This document shows positions 42,771 to 51,597 of a stretch of DNA of 64,000 bases, piece by piece. Position numbers and translations under genes: made by a program. The notes under the pieces are model-generated. The model made no database searches. It was not told the origin of the DNA and saw nothing but the letters and a program-made list of their open reading frames with translations. Every line of letters begins with the position of its first letter. The first letter of the stretch is position 1. Source of the DNA: Williamwhitmania taraxaci (lineage in GTDB: Bacteria > Bacteroidota > Bacteroidia > Bacteroidales > Williamwhitmaniaceae); contig NZ_FMYP01000006.1 of assembly GCF_900096565.1 (NCBI RefSeq), positions 1 to 64,000 of the forward strand, in the 5' to 3' direction.

Positions 42771-44255
42771 ATGGCAAAAGAACTTAAAGAACTAACCAAC
42801 AGGGACGAGAATTACTCCCAGTGGTATAACGACCTTGTAATAAAAGCCGACCTTGCAGAAAATAGTGCAGTAAAAGGTTGCATGGTAATTAAGCCTTACG
42901 GTTACGCCATTTGGGAAAAAATGCAGCAAGCATTGGACCAGATGTTTAAAGAAACCGGTCACGTAAATGCATACTTCCCCCTTCTGATTCCCAAGTCATT
43001 CCTCAGTAAGGAAGCGCAACATGTAGAGGGGTTTGCCAAGGAGTGTGCGGTTGTAACGCACTATCGATTAAAGGCTTCCCCCGATGGTAAAGGAGTAGTA
43101 GTTGATCCCGATGCCAAGTTGGAAGAGGAACTTATTATTCGCCCTACCTCTGAGACTATTATCTGGAGCACCTATAAAAACTGGATAAAATCCTACCGCG
43201 ATTTGCCCATCCTATGCAATCAGTGGGCGAATGTGGTTCGTTGGGAGATGCGCACACGACTATTTCTACGTACCACAGAGTTTCTATGGCAAGAGGGTCA
43301 TACTGCACATGCCCTTCAATCGGAAGCTATTGAAGAGACCAAAAAAATGATCGACATCTATGCGAATTTCGCAGAAAAATGGATGTCGATGCCCGTTATT
43401 AAGGGCGTAAAATCGGAGAGCGAACGCTTTGCAGGTGCCGTAGAAACATATACCATTGAGGCACTGATGCAAGATGGTAAGGCGCTTCAATCAGGTACAT
43501 CTCACTTCCTTGGCCAAAATTTCGCAAAAGCTTTCGATGTTACCTATACCAGCAAAGAAGGGAAACTCGAGCATGTTTGGGCATCCTCTTGGGGCGTATC
43601 TACCCGCCTGATTGGTGCCTTAATCATGGCCCACTCCGACAACAACGGATTAATACTACCTCCCAAGTTAGCCCCAATCCAAGTGGTTATTGTCCCCATT
43701 TACAAAAGCGAAGAGGAACTTGCGATGATTTCGGAACGCGTAAGTGGAATAAAAGCCCAACTTATTTCAAAAGGTATTTCAGTTAAATACGACGACAGAG
43801 ACAACCTTAAGCCAGGCTTTAAGTTTGCAGAATATGAGTTAAAAGGTGTTCCTATTCGCTTGGCAATGGGACCAAGGGATTATCAAAATAGCACCATTGA
43901 ACTTGCCCGCAGAGACACCCTCACCAAGCAAGTAGTTTCGGTAGATGGAATTGCAGAAACGGTAGCCAACCTTCTGGAAGAAATTCAAGAAAACATTTAT
44001 ACCAAAGCCCTCCGCTTTAGAGCAGAAAACACAACTACTGTAGATAACTACGATGAGTTTAAAGAATTGCTCGACGATAAAGGCGGATTCTTCCTCGCAC
44101 ACTGGGATGGAACTGCTGAAACGGAACAGCGTATTAAAGAGGAAACAAAAGCCACCATTCGCTGCATTCCACTCGATGCACCCGAAGAAGAGGGTAAGTG
44201 TATGTATTCCGGAAAACCATCAAGCCGCAGGGTAATATTTGCCAGAGCGTACTAA
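42771..44255 (+). CDS. proS: Prolyl-tRNA synthetase, archaeal/eukaryotic-like type
   Basis: 494 residues, shorter than the bacterial-type ProRS (about 570, with an editing insert). Charges tRNA-Pro with proline. Visible are [17 protein letters not shown], class II motif 2 with RPTSETIIW and [20 protein letters not shown], motif 3 [12 protein letters not shown], the anticodon-binding domain ([10 protein letters not shown]), and the C-terminus [16 protein letters not shown], which ends in Tyr as is normal in this type. Bacteroidota use this shorter type. A strong terminator follows directly. Confidence 0.97.
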   Translation: MAKELKELTNRDENYSQWYNDLVIKADLAENSAVKGCMVIKPYGYAIWEKMQQALDQMFKETGHVNAYFPLLIPKSFLSKEAQHVEGFAKECAVVTHYRLKASPDGKGVVVDPDAKLEEELIIRPTSETIIWSTYKNWIKSYRDLPILCNQWANVVRWEMRTRLFLRTTEFLWQEGHTAHALQSEAIEETKKMIDIYANFAEKWMSMPVIKGVKSESERFAGAVETYTIEALMQDGKALQSGTSHFLGQNFAKAFDVTYTSKEGKLEHVWASSWGVSTRLIGALIMAHSDNNGLILPPKLAPIQVVIVPIYKSEEELAMISERVSGIKAQLISKGISVKYDDRDNLKPGFKFAEYELKGVPIRLAMGPRDYQNSTIELARRDTLTKQVVSVDGIAETVANLLEEIQENIYTKALRFRAENTTTVDNYDEFKELLDDKGGFFLAHWDGTAETEQRIKEETKATIRCIPLDAPEEEGKCMYSGKPSSRRVIFARAY

Positions 44256-44275
44256 TATCCTTTCAACCCTTTTCG

Positions 44276-44314
44276 AAATATGGAACTTTGAGCAATCAAG
44301 TTCCATATTTTTTT
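44276..44314 (+). terminator. Rho-independent terminator after proS
   Basis: 13-bp perfect stem AAATATGGAACTT with AAGTTCCATATTT, loop TGAGCAATC, tail TTTT. It is one of the strongest terminators in the window. Confidence 0.85.
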
Positions 44315-44343
44315 AACTTTATGCCAGCTAAACCGACAACCTA

Positions 44344-45048
44344 ATGGAAGAAAAAAAAATAATCCCAGCAAAAGAACTTATCATTCAAACACTTGCAGAC
44401 AAATCTGTCATGAAGCAGGTAATTTTTGATAATACACTGGTGTCTTTCGGGCTAATTAAAGAAGTGCTCCACGAAATCGCAACTGATTATAACGTAAATC
44501 TGAAAGGAACAGACCGCCGAATCCGACTGGAATATGTGGATAGAGGAAAATTCGAAGCCGAATTGAAAGTTGCGGGTGATATACTTATCTTCAGCATGCA
44601 CTCCAATGTTTTTGAATTCGACAGAGATCACAGCATTTGGAAGTTATCCTATGTGCAAGAGGATAAAATGAGAAGTTACTGCGGAATAATCAGCATATAT
44701 AACTTTCTTGCTGACTCGTTCCGATATAATCGAATGGAGGACTTGGGTTACCTAATTGGACGTATTTTTATCAATAAAGACAGTCACTACTTCCTTGAAG
44801 GAAAAAGGCAACTAGGCTTTCTTTACAATAATTTTGGCACTACAGAAATAGACAAAGAGTCTATCCGTAAAATGATTGAAACAGCCATACTCTATACCCT
44901 TGAGTTCGACTTATTAGTACCGCCGTACGATACCGTAAAGATTGCATCAGTAGGCCAAGTCAACAACAAAATTGAAAATTCAAAACTTCAAACCGGCAAA
45001 CGCCTCGGGTATAAGTTTAACTCGGATGATGTTTTAGAAGAAAAATAA
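44344..45048 (+). CDS. Conserved protein of 234 residues, function unknown
   Basis: No signal peptide or membrane segment. The first half contains IIPAKELIIQTLADKSVMKQVIFDNTL; the middle KFEAELKVAGDILIFSMHSNVFEFDRDH suggests an alpha/beta fold; a helical second half follows (FLADSFRYNRMEDLGYLIGRIF, SIRKMIETAILYTLEFDLLVPPYDTV). I recall similar cytosolic proteins of Bacteroidota without an assigned function. It stands between the proS terminator and the M49-like peptidase gene, which begins 17 nt after its stop and may be co-transcribed. No catalytic pattern is visible. Confidence 0.7.
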   Translation: MEEKKIIPAKELIIQTLADKSVMKQVIFDNTLVSFGLIKEVLHEIATDYNVNLKGTDRRIRLEYVDRGKFEAELKVAGDILIFSMHSNVFEFDRDHSIWKLSYVQEDKMRSYCGIISIYNFLADSFRYNRMEDLGYLIGRIFINKDSHYFLEGKRQLGFLYNNFGTTEIDKESIRKMIETAILYTLEFDLLVPPYDTVKIASVGQVNNKIENSKLQTGKRLGYKFNSDDVLEEK

Positions 45049-45064
45049 CCGTAACTAACTAACC

Positions 45065-46687
45065 ATGAATAAGCTAATTCTCATTGCTCTCCCAATAGGC
45101 ATGCTGCTGTCCAGTTGTGCGGAGAAACAACAACCATCCATTATGCAAAGTAAAGTTGATGCATTTGCTGAAGTAGAACTCAAATCGGACATTTCAGCAT
45201 TAAGCCCAAAAGAGAAAGAACTTCTAGTATATCTATTTGATGCCGCAACTGTAATGGACGACATCTACTGGGAGCAAGCGTATGGAAACAAGAAAGAATT
45301 ATTGGATACCTGTAGCGATGCCGGAGAAAAACAATTCCTAGAAATTAACTATGGCCCTTGGGAAAGATTAAATGCCAACAATGCCTTTATTCCACGTTTC
45401 GGAGCAAAGCCGCTGGGGGCAAACTACTATCCTTCCAACATGACTGAGCAGGAGTTTAATACCTTTGAAGATTCAACAAAAACCTCTTTATACACGATTA
45501 TCAAAAGAGGTGATGACGGAAAACTACTCTCTATCCCATACCACGTTGCCTATAAATACAAAATACAAAAAGCAGCAGATTTGATCAATAAAGCGGCCAA
45601 ACTAGCTGAAGATGTAGGCTTTAAAAAATATCTCGAGTTGCGTGCCGAAGCCCTACTAACCGATGAGTACTACTCCAGCGATATGGCCTGGATGGACATG
45701 AAAACCAACAATATCGATTTTGTAGTAGGGCCCATTGAGAACTATGAGGACGCCCGTTACAACTACAAGGCTGCCCATGAGGCTTTTATTCTTATCAAGG
45801 ATCAAGAGTGGACAAAGAAACTTGCCCGCTATGCATCTCTTCTGCCCAAGTTACAGCAACTACTGCCTGTCGAAGCCAAATACAAAACAGAAATCCCAGG
45901 TAGTTCAAGCGACCTTGGAGTATACGATGCAGTATATTATCAAGGCGATTGCAATGCGGGCAGCAAGACTATTGCCATTAATCTCCCCAACGATGCACGC
46001 GTTCAACTGGAAAAAGGAAGCCGCAAGTTGCAGCTCAAAAACTCGATGCGCTACAAATTTGAAAAGATATTAGAACCAATCGGTAAAATACTGATAACAC
46101 CCGACCAACAAAAGAACATTAAGTTCGACGCATTCTTTGAAAACGTAATGTTTCATGAAGTTTCCCATGGACTAGGTATTAAAAACACTATAAACAACAA
46201 GGGCAATGTTCGCGGAGCTCTAAAGGAAAAGTATAGCACCATTGAGGAAGCAAAAGCCGATATTCTTGGAGTATATCAAGTTCTACAGCTTACAAAAATG
46301 GGAGAAATAACCAATAAAGACCTAATGGACAACTACGTGACATTTATGGCAGGTATCTTTAGGTCGGTAAGATTTGGTGCAGCCTCTGCGCATGGAAAAG
46401 CCAACATGCTTACCTTTAATTACTTTAAGGAAAAAGGCGCATTTACTCGTGACGAAAACAGCGCGACCTATTCGGTGAACTTCGATAAAATGACAGAGGC
46501 GATTAGCTCGTTGGGAGGCCTGATCCTTACCCTTCAGGGCAACGGTGATTATGAAGGAACAGCTCAACTCATTGAAAAGATGAGCGTAATTGATCCAACC
46601 CTTGCCGCTGACTTAAACCGAATAAATCAGGCTGGTATCCCAACTGATATCCGATTTAAGCAAGGAAAAAAAGTTTTAGGACTTTAA
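45065..46687 (+). CDS. M49-like (dipeptidyl peptidase III-related) zinc peptidase lipoprotein
   Basis: 540 residues. A lipobox at LLSSC (Cys18) predicts a lipoprotein. The zinc motif is HEVSHGLG (His364, Glu365, His368) instead of the classical HEXXGH of peptidase family M49. The partner motif EEAKAD (Glu394) and the upstream DCNAGSKTIAINLPND are as in the family. Classical DPP III cleaves dipeptides from the N-terminus of peptides; members with HExxHG occur in a divergent branch that includes plant NUDT3-like proteins. Its activity is not known, but a periplasmic exopeptidase is plausible. It may be co-transcribed with the unknown gene just upstream, and a terminator follows. Confidence 0.82.
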   Translation: MNKLILIALPIGMLLSSCAEKQQPSIMQSKVDAFAEVELKSDISALSPKEKELLVYLFDAATVMDDIYWEQAYGNKKELLDTCSDAGEKQFLEINYGPWERLNANNAFIPRFGAKPLGANYYPSNMTEQEFNTFEDSTKTSLYTIIKRGDDGKLLSIPYHVAYKYKIQKAADLINKAAKLAEDVGFKKYLELRAEALLTDEYYSSDMAWMDMKTNNIDFVVGPIENYEDARYNYKAAHEAFILIKDQEWTKKLARYASLLPKLQQLLPVEAKYKTEIPGSSSDLGVYDAVYYQGDCNAGSKTIAINLPNDARVQLEKGSRKLQLKNSMRYKFEKILEPIGKILITPDQQKNIKFDAFFENVMFHEVSHGLGIKNTINNKGNVRGALKEKYSTIEEAKADILGVYQVLQLTKMGEITNKDLMDNYVTFMAGIFRSVRFGAASAHGKANMLTFNYFKEKGAFTRDENSATYSVNFDKMTEAISSLGGLILTLQGNGDYEGTAQLIEKMSVIDPTLAADLNRINQAGIPTDIRFKQGKKVLGL

Positions 46688-46706
46688 TAGTTAATAGTTA
46701 ATAAAG

Positions 46707-46740
46707 AAGAGGGCGAGTTGGAGATCGGACTTGCCCTCTT
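46707..46740 (+). terminator. Terminator after the M49-like gene
   Basis: 12-bp stem (AAGAGGGCGAGT with ACTTGCCCTCTT, one G-T wobble) followed by TATT. It lies 20 nt past the stop codon. Confidence 0.7.
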
Positions 46741-46838
46741 TATTCGAATACATGCAGGAATAGCTCTAACCTATTTAATCCGACAGGATAATAAGGATAG
46801 GCTAGGCAATATAGATCAGTTGATAATCTAACAAAAAA

Positions 46839-46871
46839 TTTGCACCAGCATCAAGAAATATCTATATTTAG
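46839..46871 (+). promoter_or_regulatory. Promoter of the siaB-like gene
   Basis: TTTG (46839-46842), 20 nt, then TATATTTAG (46863-46871), near the TTTG/TAnnTTTG consensus. The leader to ATG 46914 is about 35 nt. Confidence 0.6.
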
Positions 46872-46913
46872 CGTTGCTAACCTTTATTAATCACGCTAAC
46901 AGCACACACATCT

Positions 46914-47489
46914 ATGAACTTGACCTTCAACTTTATTAAATCCGTCTCCAACATTTACGACGAAATGATTGAGAACGGTTTCTCATTAGTTTACCTAGGG
47001 GAGTTTAGCCACGAGATCACAAAGATGTTTACCCAAATGGCTGAATCGGACATGGAAAAGAACAGTGAGGAAAGATCAGTTCAACGGAAAGTATACCATG
47101 TTATGGTTGAGACCCTTCAAAACATGAATAAGCATTCCGATGAGATTAAAGACGGCAACATAGGTAACGGCCTTTTTATTATTGGTAAAAAACAAGATAC
47201 CTACTACATAATAACATCCAACAAAGTAGCAGAGCAGCACAAAGAACCACTAGAAAGAGCTCTTAATCAAGTCAATGCAGCCACAAAGGAAGAGCTAAAC
47301 CAAATGTATCGCAAGCAAATACGTGAAGGAAAACTATCTGACAAGGGTGGTGCTGGCCTAGGCTTAATCGACATTGCCCGGAAAATCGGAGAACCACTTA
47401 ACTATCAATTCCTTCAACTAGATGAATCTAACTACTTTTTCATCTTGAAGGTGGAGATAAACGCCAAAAAGTTTGGTAAAGAAAACTAA
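46914..47489 (+). CDS. siaB: SiaB-family protein kinase (DUF6272)
   Basis: 191 residues with a GHKL-type ATPase fold: the N-box VETLQNMNKHS (65-75) and the G-box GGAGLGLIDIARK (145-157). In Pseudomonas aeruginosa, SiaB is a kinase that phosphorylates SiaC, which blocks its activation of diguanylate cyclase SiaD. A SiaC-like gene is in the window at 32121-32516, on the same strand but not adjacent. No SiaA-like phosphatase or SiaD gene was seen. It is preceded by its own promoter-like element and followed by an outer-membrane barrel gene after 50 nt. Confidence 0.82.
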   Translation: MNLTFNFIKSVSNIYDEMIENGFSLVYLGEFSHEITKMFTQMAESDMEKNSEERSVQRKVYHVMVETLQNMNKHSDEIKDGNIGNGLFIIGKKQDTYYIITSNKVAEQHKEPLERALNQVNAATKEELNQMYRKQIREGKLSDKGGAGLGLIDIARKIGEPLNYQFLQLDESNYFFILKVEINAKKFGKEN

Positions 47490-47539
47490 ACACGAAAATA
47501 TTTCTTTATCCCTTTCCCTATAGAAAGGTAAGGTTTACT

Positions 47540-49474
47540 ATGGAGGAATATTTCAAAATACTAGCAACTGCACTTTTGTGGTTGCTTTTTCCATATCTAT
47601 CCCTTGCCGACAACGCAGACACACTGAGGCTAAGGGCGGGTCAAACCCTTGTGACTGCCAAAGGGGAGAAAATAATTAAAGTAGACACACTTGTGGTTAT
47701 GCCCGATTCTGTCGATTTTATTGTAGTAAATAGCGGGGAAAACAAGAAGAATTTCTTCGATAAAGTTGGTGAAAAAACAGAAAATCGGAGGTTCTTAAAC
47801 CAAGTTTATCGGCGTCTAGTTAAGAGCACAGAGGAAGCGACTGAACCAAACAGAGAGGAAGTAGTCAGCCGCGAGGAGGAGTTATCTCACTACGCAGGGA
47901 AGCCCATACGCTCAATAATCTATGAAAGACAGGAACTATTTAGAGTTACGAAAACCGACACGGCTGAAACAAGTAAAAGATTAAAACGCATCGGGAATAA
48001 CCTCCATGTATACACACGACGTTACATACTAGAGAAGAACACTCTGCTTAAAAAAGGCGACATATTCGATCCAATTCTTGTCGCAGAAAACGAACAGTTG
48101 CTTCGCAGTTTATCCTTTATTTCCGAAGCTCGGATTTGGGTATTCAACACTCCATCGGCCGACTCCATTGACCTTTGTATTTCCACGCGGGATGTATGGA
48201 GCAAAGCATTCCACCTTGAAGTATCCGATCCAGAAAAAGGGAGAGTAGATTTGTTCGACAATAATATCCTCGGATTTGGGCAGGAATTCCAATCTTCGAT
48301 CTACTACAACTACACCCAAAATAACAACCTCGGTTTTAAGGAAATATATACCATCAACAACCTTTGGGGTAAGTTTATCAATACAACATTGAGCTATCAG
48401 GATGCTTTCGACGACAGGTATATCTCCGGTTCTGCAACCAGAAATTTTTCGGCCACCGCACTTAAATATGCCGGAGGCTTAAGCGCAATTAAGCGATCCC
48501 GGCCTTACTATAGTTTTGACTTCGATTCGACCTACATTATAAATTCGCATACAGTAGATGCTTGGATTGGACGGACATTTGTATTTAACGCCAAAAATAA
48601 ATATGCTTCCTACAGGAAACAATTGGCACTTGCAGCCAGAATTACCCGATATGGATTTACCACAACCTTACCAACAGACGCTAGCTACAACCTTGAATTC
48701 CATAAAAGAACAACTACTTTAGGCAGCATTTCTTTCTCCACACAGAAATTCTACCAAAATCGACTGGTATATGGATTTGGACGTACCGAAGACATTTCGC
48801 AAGGTCTAAAATTGCAACTCATAGGTGGTTATGAAGTTAGCAAATATACTGAACGAACCTATGTAGGAGCAACCGTAAGCACAGGAAAACTATATGCCAT
48901 CGGCTATAACCAAATTAAAGTGAGTTTTGGCTCATATTTACGAAACGGGAATATGGAACAAGGAGCCCTAAGGCTTGACTTTAACTGTTTTTCGAACCTC
49001 TGGCAACTTGGTATTTACCGTATAAGGCAATTTGTTAACCTAAATTACACATCGGGAATTAATCAACTGTATGGTGAGGGAGAGTCTATTTCACTAAGCG
49101 GAAAGGATGGCGTCAGGGGATTAAGCCTTCCAGATATCAATGGTAATCAACGGCTTAATATTGCTTTTGAAACAGTCTTATTTACACCTTATTCACCTAT
49201 CGATTTCAAAACAGCGTTATATGCCTTTGCTGATATGGGATTTATCGGACAAAGGCATCAATCTGTATTTGATGGAATAAACTATACCGGATTTGGAATT
49301 GGTATTCGGGTTCGAAATGAAAACCTAGTATTTCGCACGCTGCAAATACGATTGGCGTTCTATCCATATTTACCCGTTGGAGCAATTCCTAAATACATTG
49401 ACATATCTGGGGTAACTTCCTCACGCTTCGAGAACTTCTACCCAACTCCGCCAACTCAAATACCGTTGCAATAA
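47540..49474 (+). CDS. BamA/TamA-like outer-membrane barrel with POTRA-like N-terminus
   Basis: 644 residues with a signal peptide (ILATALLWLLFPYLSLA). Residues about 130-260 contain alternating beta-alpha elements (VYTRRYILEKNTLLKKGDIF, LLRSLSFISEARIWV, DSIDLCISTRDVWSKAF), which recall POTRA units of Omp85 proteins. The rest is a 16-strand-like barrel with DDRYISGSATRNF and LVYGFGRTE-type strands. Its C-terminal end YPTPPTQIPLQ lacks the typical aromatic final residue, so the barrel assignment is by pattern only. It may help insert proteins or lipids in the outer membrane. The function is not proven. Confidence 0.65.
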   Translation: MEEYFKILATALLWLLFPYLSLADNADTLRLRAGQTLVTAKGEKIIKVDTLVVMPDSVDFIVVNSGENKKNFFDKVGEKTENRRFLNQVYRRLVKSTEEATEPNREEVVSREEELSHYAGKPIRSIIYERQELFRVTKTDTAETSKRLKRIGNNLHVYTRRYILEKNTLLKKGDIFDPILVAENEQLLRSLSFISEARIWVFNTPSADSIDLCISTRDVWSKAFHLEVSDPEKGRVDLFDNNILGFGQEFQSSIYYNYTQNNNLGFKEIYTINNLWGKFINTTLSYQDAFDDRYISGSATRNFSATALKYAGGLSAIKRSRPYYSFDFDSTYIINSHTVDAWIGRTFVFNAKNKYASYRKQLALAARITRYGFTTTLPTDASYNLEFHKRTTTLGSISFSTQKFYQNRLVYGFGRTEDISQGLKLQLIGGYEVSKYTERTYVGATVSTGKLYAIGYNQIKVSFGSYLRNGNMEQGALRLDFNCFSNLWQLGIYRIRQFVNLNYTSGINQLYGEGESISLSGKDGVRGLSLPDINGNQRLNIAFETVLFTPYSPIDFKTALYAFADMGFIGQRHQSVFDGINYTGFGIGIRVRNENLVFRTLQIRLAFYPYLPVGAIPKYIDISGVTSSRFENFYPTPPTQIPLQ

Positions 49475-49548
49475 AAAACAGCACGAACCAACAAACAAAA
49501 TCCGTCACCTGTGGTTAATTAATCAAAACAACCATAAATATTTTTACT

Positions 49549-50181
49549 ATGTCGGTACTAGTTGGCAAGAAAGCCCCAATATTTAAAGCAAGAGCAGTAG
49601 TAAATGGCGGCGAAATCATTGAAAATTTCTCATTGGATCAATACATTGGAAAGAAGTATGTAATATTCTACTTTTATCCGGCTGATTTTACATTTGTGTG
49701 CCCCACAGAGATTCTCGCCTTTCAGGAGATACTATCGGAATTTACGCAACGCGACACAGTTATTGTTGGCTGCTCCGTTGACTCTGAATTTTCCCACTGG
49801 AAATGGCTACAGACAACGCCCAATGAAGGAGGTATAAAGGGAGTAACCTACCCATTGGTAAGCGATTTATCCAAAACAATCTCTGAAAATTACGACGTTT
49901 TAGCGGGTCATTACGATTACAACGGCGAGGGTGAAGCGGTATTCATCGGAACTCCACAAGCTTACCGAGGACTTTTCCTCATCGATAAGGATGGTATTGT
50001 TCGTCACCAAACGATTAATGATATGCCACTTGGACGAAATATTGATGAGGCGCTAAGAATTGTAGATGCCCTGCAATACTTCGAGGAAAACGGAGAGGTG
50101 TGCCCAGCCAACTGGACTAAAGGAAAGAAAGCAATGAAAGCGTCCCAAGAAGGAGTAAAAGAATACCTCTCAAAGAAATAA
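49549..50181 (+). CDS. Peroxiredoxin, typical 2-Cys (AhpC/Prx1 family)
   Basis: 210 residues. Peroxidatic Cys51 lies in FYPADFTFVCPTEI, and resolving Cys185 in GEVCPANW, followed by a long C-terminal tail as in typical 2-Cys peroxiredoxins. It reduces hydrogen peroxide and organic hydroperoxides with electrons from thioredoxin or AhpF. No ahpF gene is adjacent. A strong terminator follows. Confidence 0.96.
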   Translation: MSVLVGKKAPIFKARAVVNGGEIIENFSLDQYIGKKYVIFYFYPADFTFVCPTEILAFQEILSEFTQRDTVIVGCSVDSEFSHWKWLQTTPNEGGIKGVTYPLVSDLSKTISENYDVLAGHYDYNGEGEAVFIGTPQAYRGLFLIDKDGIVRHQTINDMPLGRNIDEALRIVDALQYFEENGEVCPANWTKGKKAMKASQEGVKEYLSKK

Positions 50182-50199
50182 ATTCTTCACTTTCAAAAT

Positions 50200-50229
50200 A
50201 AAGGTCTGGTGGTTATCCAGACCTTTTTT
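50200..50229 (+). terminator. Rho-independent terminator after the peroxiredoxin gene
   Basis: 10-bp perfect stem AAAGGTCTGG with CCAGACCTTT, 7-nt loop, tail TTTTTT. Confidence 0.88.
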
Positions 50230-50244
50230 ATTTACCAAAACTGC

Positions 50245-50252
50245 TACCTTTG
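50245..50252 (+). promoter_or_regulatory. -7 element just upstream of pabB
   Basis: TACCTTTG exactly matches TAnnTTTG. It ends 4 nt before the GTG start of pabB, so transcription would begin at or near the start codon; see findings. Confidence 0.5.
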
Positions 50253-50256
50253 ATGG

Positions 50257-51597
50257 GTGAGAACGACCAGAACCTACACCATTCAACCTGCACAGCAATC
50301 GTCCCTGAAATCCAATATACTGGACTACTGCGCTCGTTTTGAATACTCGGCCTATTATGACTCCAACAATTTCCAATATGGCGTTGGGTATCGGGAGAAA
50401 TATGCTGAATTTGAACTTTTAGCAGCCGCCAATACTTCCCTCATACTTACAAATACGAAAACTATCCTAAACGACGTGGACCGCTTTATGGCGACTACGC
50501 CCGATTGGCTGTTTGGATACCTATCCTATGACCTCAAAAACAGTTTTCATTCCACAGAATCCAACAATACGAACCAGTTCAACTATAAGAACTACTCGTT
50601 TTTCAGACCCGAAACCGTCTTTACACTAAAAGGCAACGTTTTATCCATCCATAGTTTTCTCGACTCTCAAACCGTTGATAATATTACAAAAGAACTATTA
50701 TCAAAAAAACCAAAAGAAGAAAAAACAAAAAGAGACGCCATACACTTAAAATCCACACTCAGCAAGGAAGAGTATATTGAAAGAGTTAATGGACTAAAAC
50801 AGCATATTCAAATTGGCGATATCTACGAAGTTAACTTATGTCAGGAGTTTAGTGCAACAGCAATCGAGTTAGACCCAAAGCAACTCTACTCTCAACTGAA
50901 GGCAACCTCGCCAACTCCATTCTCAGCATGGTTTCGTGAAACGAACCAATACCTGCTTTGTGCCAGCCCTGAGCGATACATTAAAAAAAAAGGTTCGTTA
51001 CTCTTTTCCCAACCCATTAAAGGAACCGGCCCTAGGAGTAACGATGAAGCAGAGGATAAACAAAACCTAAAAAACCTACTGCAATCGGAAAAAGAGATCA
51101 GCGAAAATGTAATGATTGTTGATTTGGTGCGCAACGATCTCTCACGATTGGCAACCAAAGGATCGGTAACAGTGGAAGAGTGTTGTGAGCCTTATGGTTT
51201 TCCCCATGTTTATCAGCTCATTTCAACCGTATGCTGTCAGTTGCGTTCGACCTTACAATTTAGCGACATTATTAAGGCCACTTTTCCCATGGGATCGATG
51301 ACCGGCGCCCCAAAACTCAGGGCAATGCAACTTGCCGAAACCGCGGAAACATTCCAACGAGGAATCTACTCGGGCGCTGTAGGATACATTACCCCAAATG
51401 GAGACTTTGATTTCAACGTGGTAATTCGTAGCTTTGTTTATAACGAAGCGAACGGATACCTATCCTATTCCGTAGGAGGAGCAATTACAATGCTTAGCGA
51501 AGCCGAAGCCGAGTATAATGAATGCCTAGTGAAGGCACAAGCCATGAATAAAACCCTGGAAACGCTAAATGGAACAGATTTCGAAGAAAACCATTAA
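50257..51597 (+). CDS. pabB: Aminodeoxychorismate synthase component I
   Basis: 446 residues from a GTG start. It converts chorismate and ammonia to 4-amino-4-deoxychorismate for folate synthesis. The chorismate-binding domain has PIKGTGPRS (the Lys is the PabB-type nucleophile; anthranilate synthases have PIAGT), VDLVRNDLSRLA, MGSMTGAPKLRAM and GIYSGAVGYI. The N-terminal region is divergent, as in many PabB proteins. No pabA amidotransferase or pabC lyase gene is adjacent. tilS overlaps its 3' end by 29 nt, suggesting co-expression. Confidence 0.92.
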   Translation: MRTTRTYTIQPAQQSSLKSNILDYCARFEYSAYYDSNNFQYGVGYREKYAEFELLAAANTSLILTNTKTILNDVDRFMATTPDWLFGYLSYDLKNSFHSTESNNTNQFNYKNYSFFRPETVFTLKGNVLSIHSFLDSQTVDNITKELLSKKPKEEKTKRDAIHLKSTLSKEEYIERVNGLKQHIQIGDIYEVNLCQEFSATAIELDPKQLYSQLKATSPTPFSAWFRETNQYLLCASPERYIKKKGSLLFSQPIKGTGPRSNDEAEDKQNLKNLLQSEKEISENVMIVDLVRNDLSRLATKGSVTVEECCEPYGFPHVYQLISTVCCQLRSTLQFSDIIKATFPMGSMTGAPKLRAMQLAETAETFQRGIYSGAVGYITPNGDFDFNVVIRSFVYNEANGYLSYSVGGAITMLSEAEAEYNECLVKAQAMNKTLETLNGTDFEENH

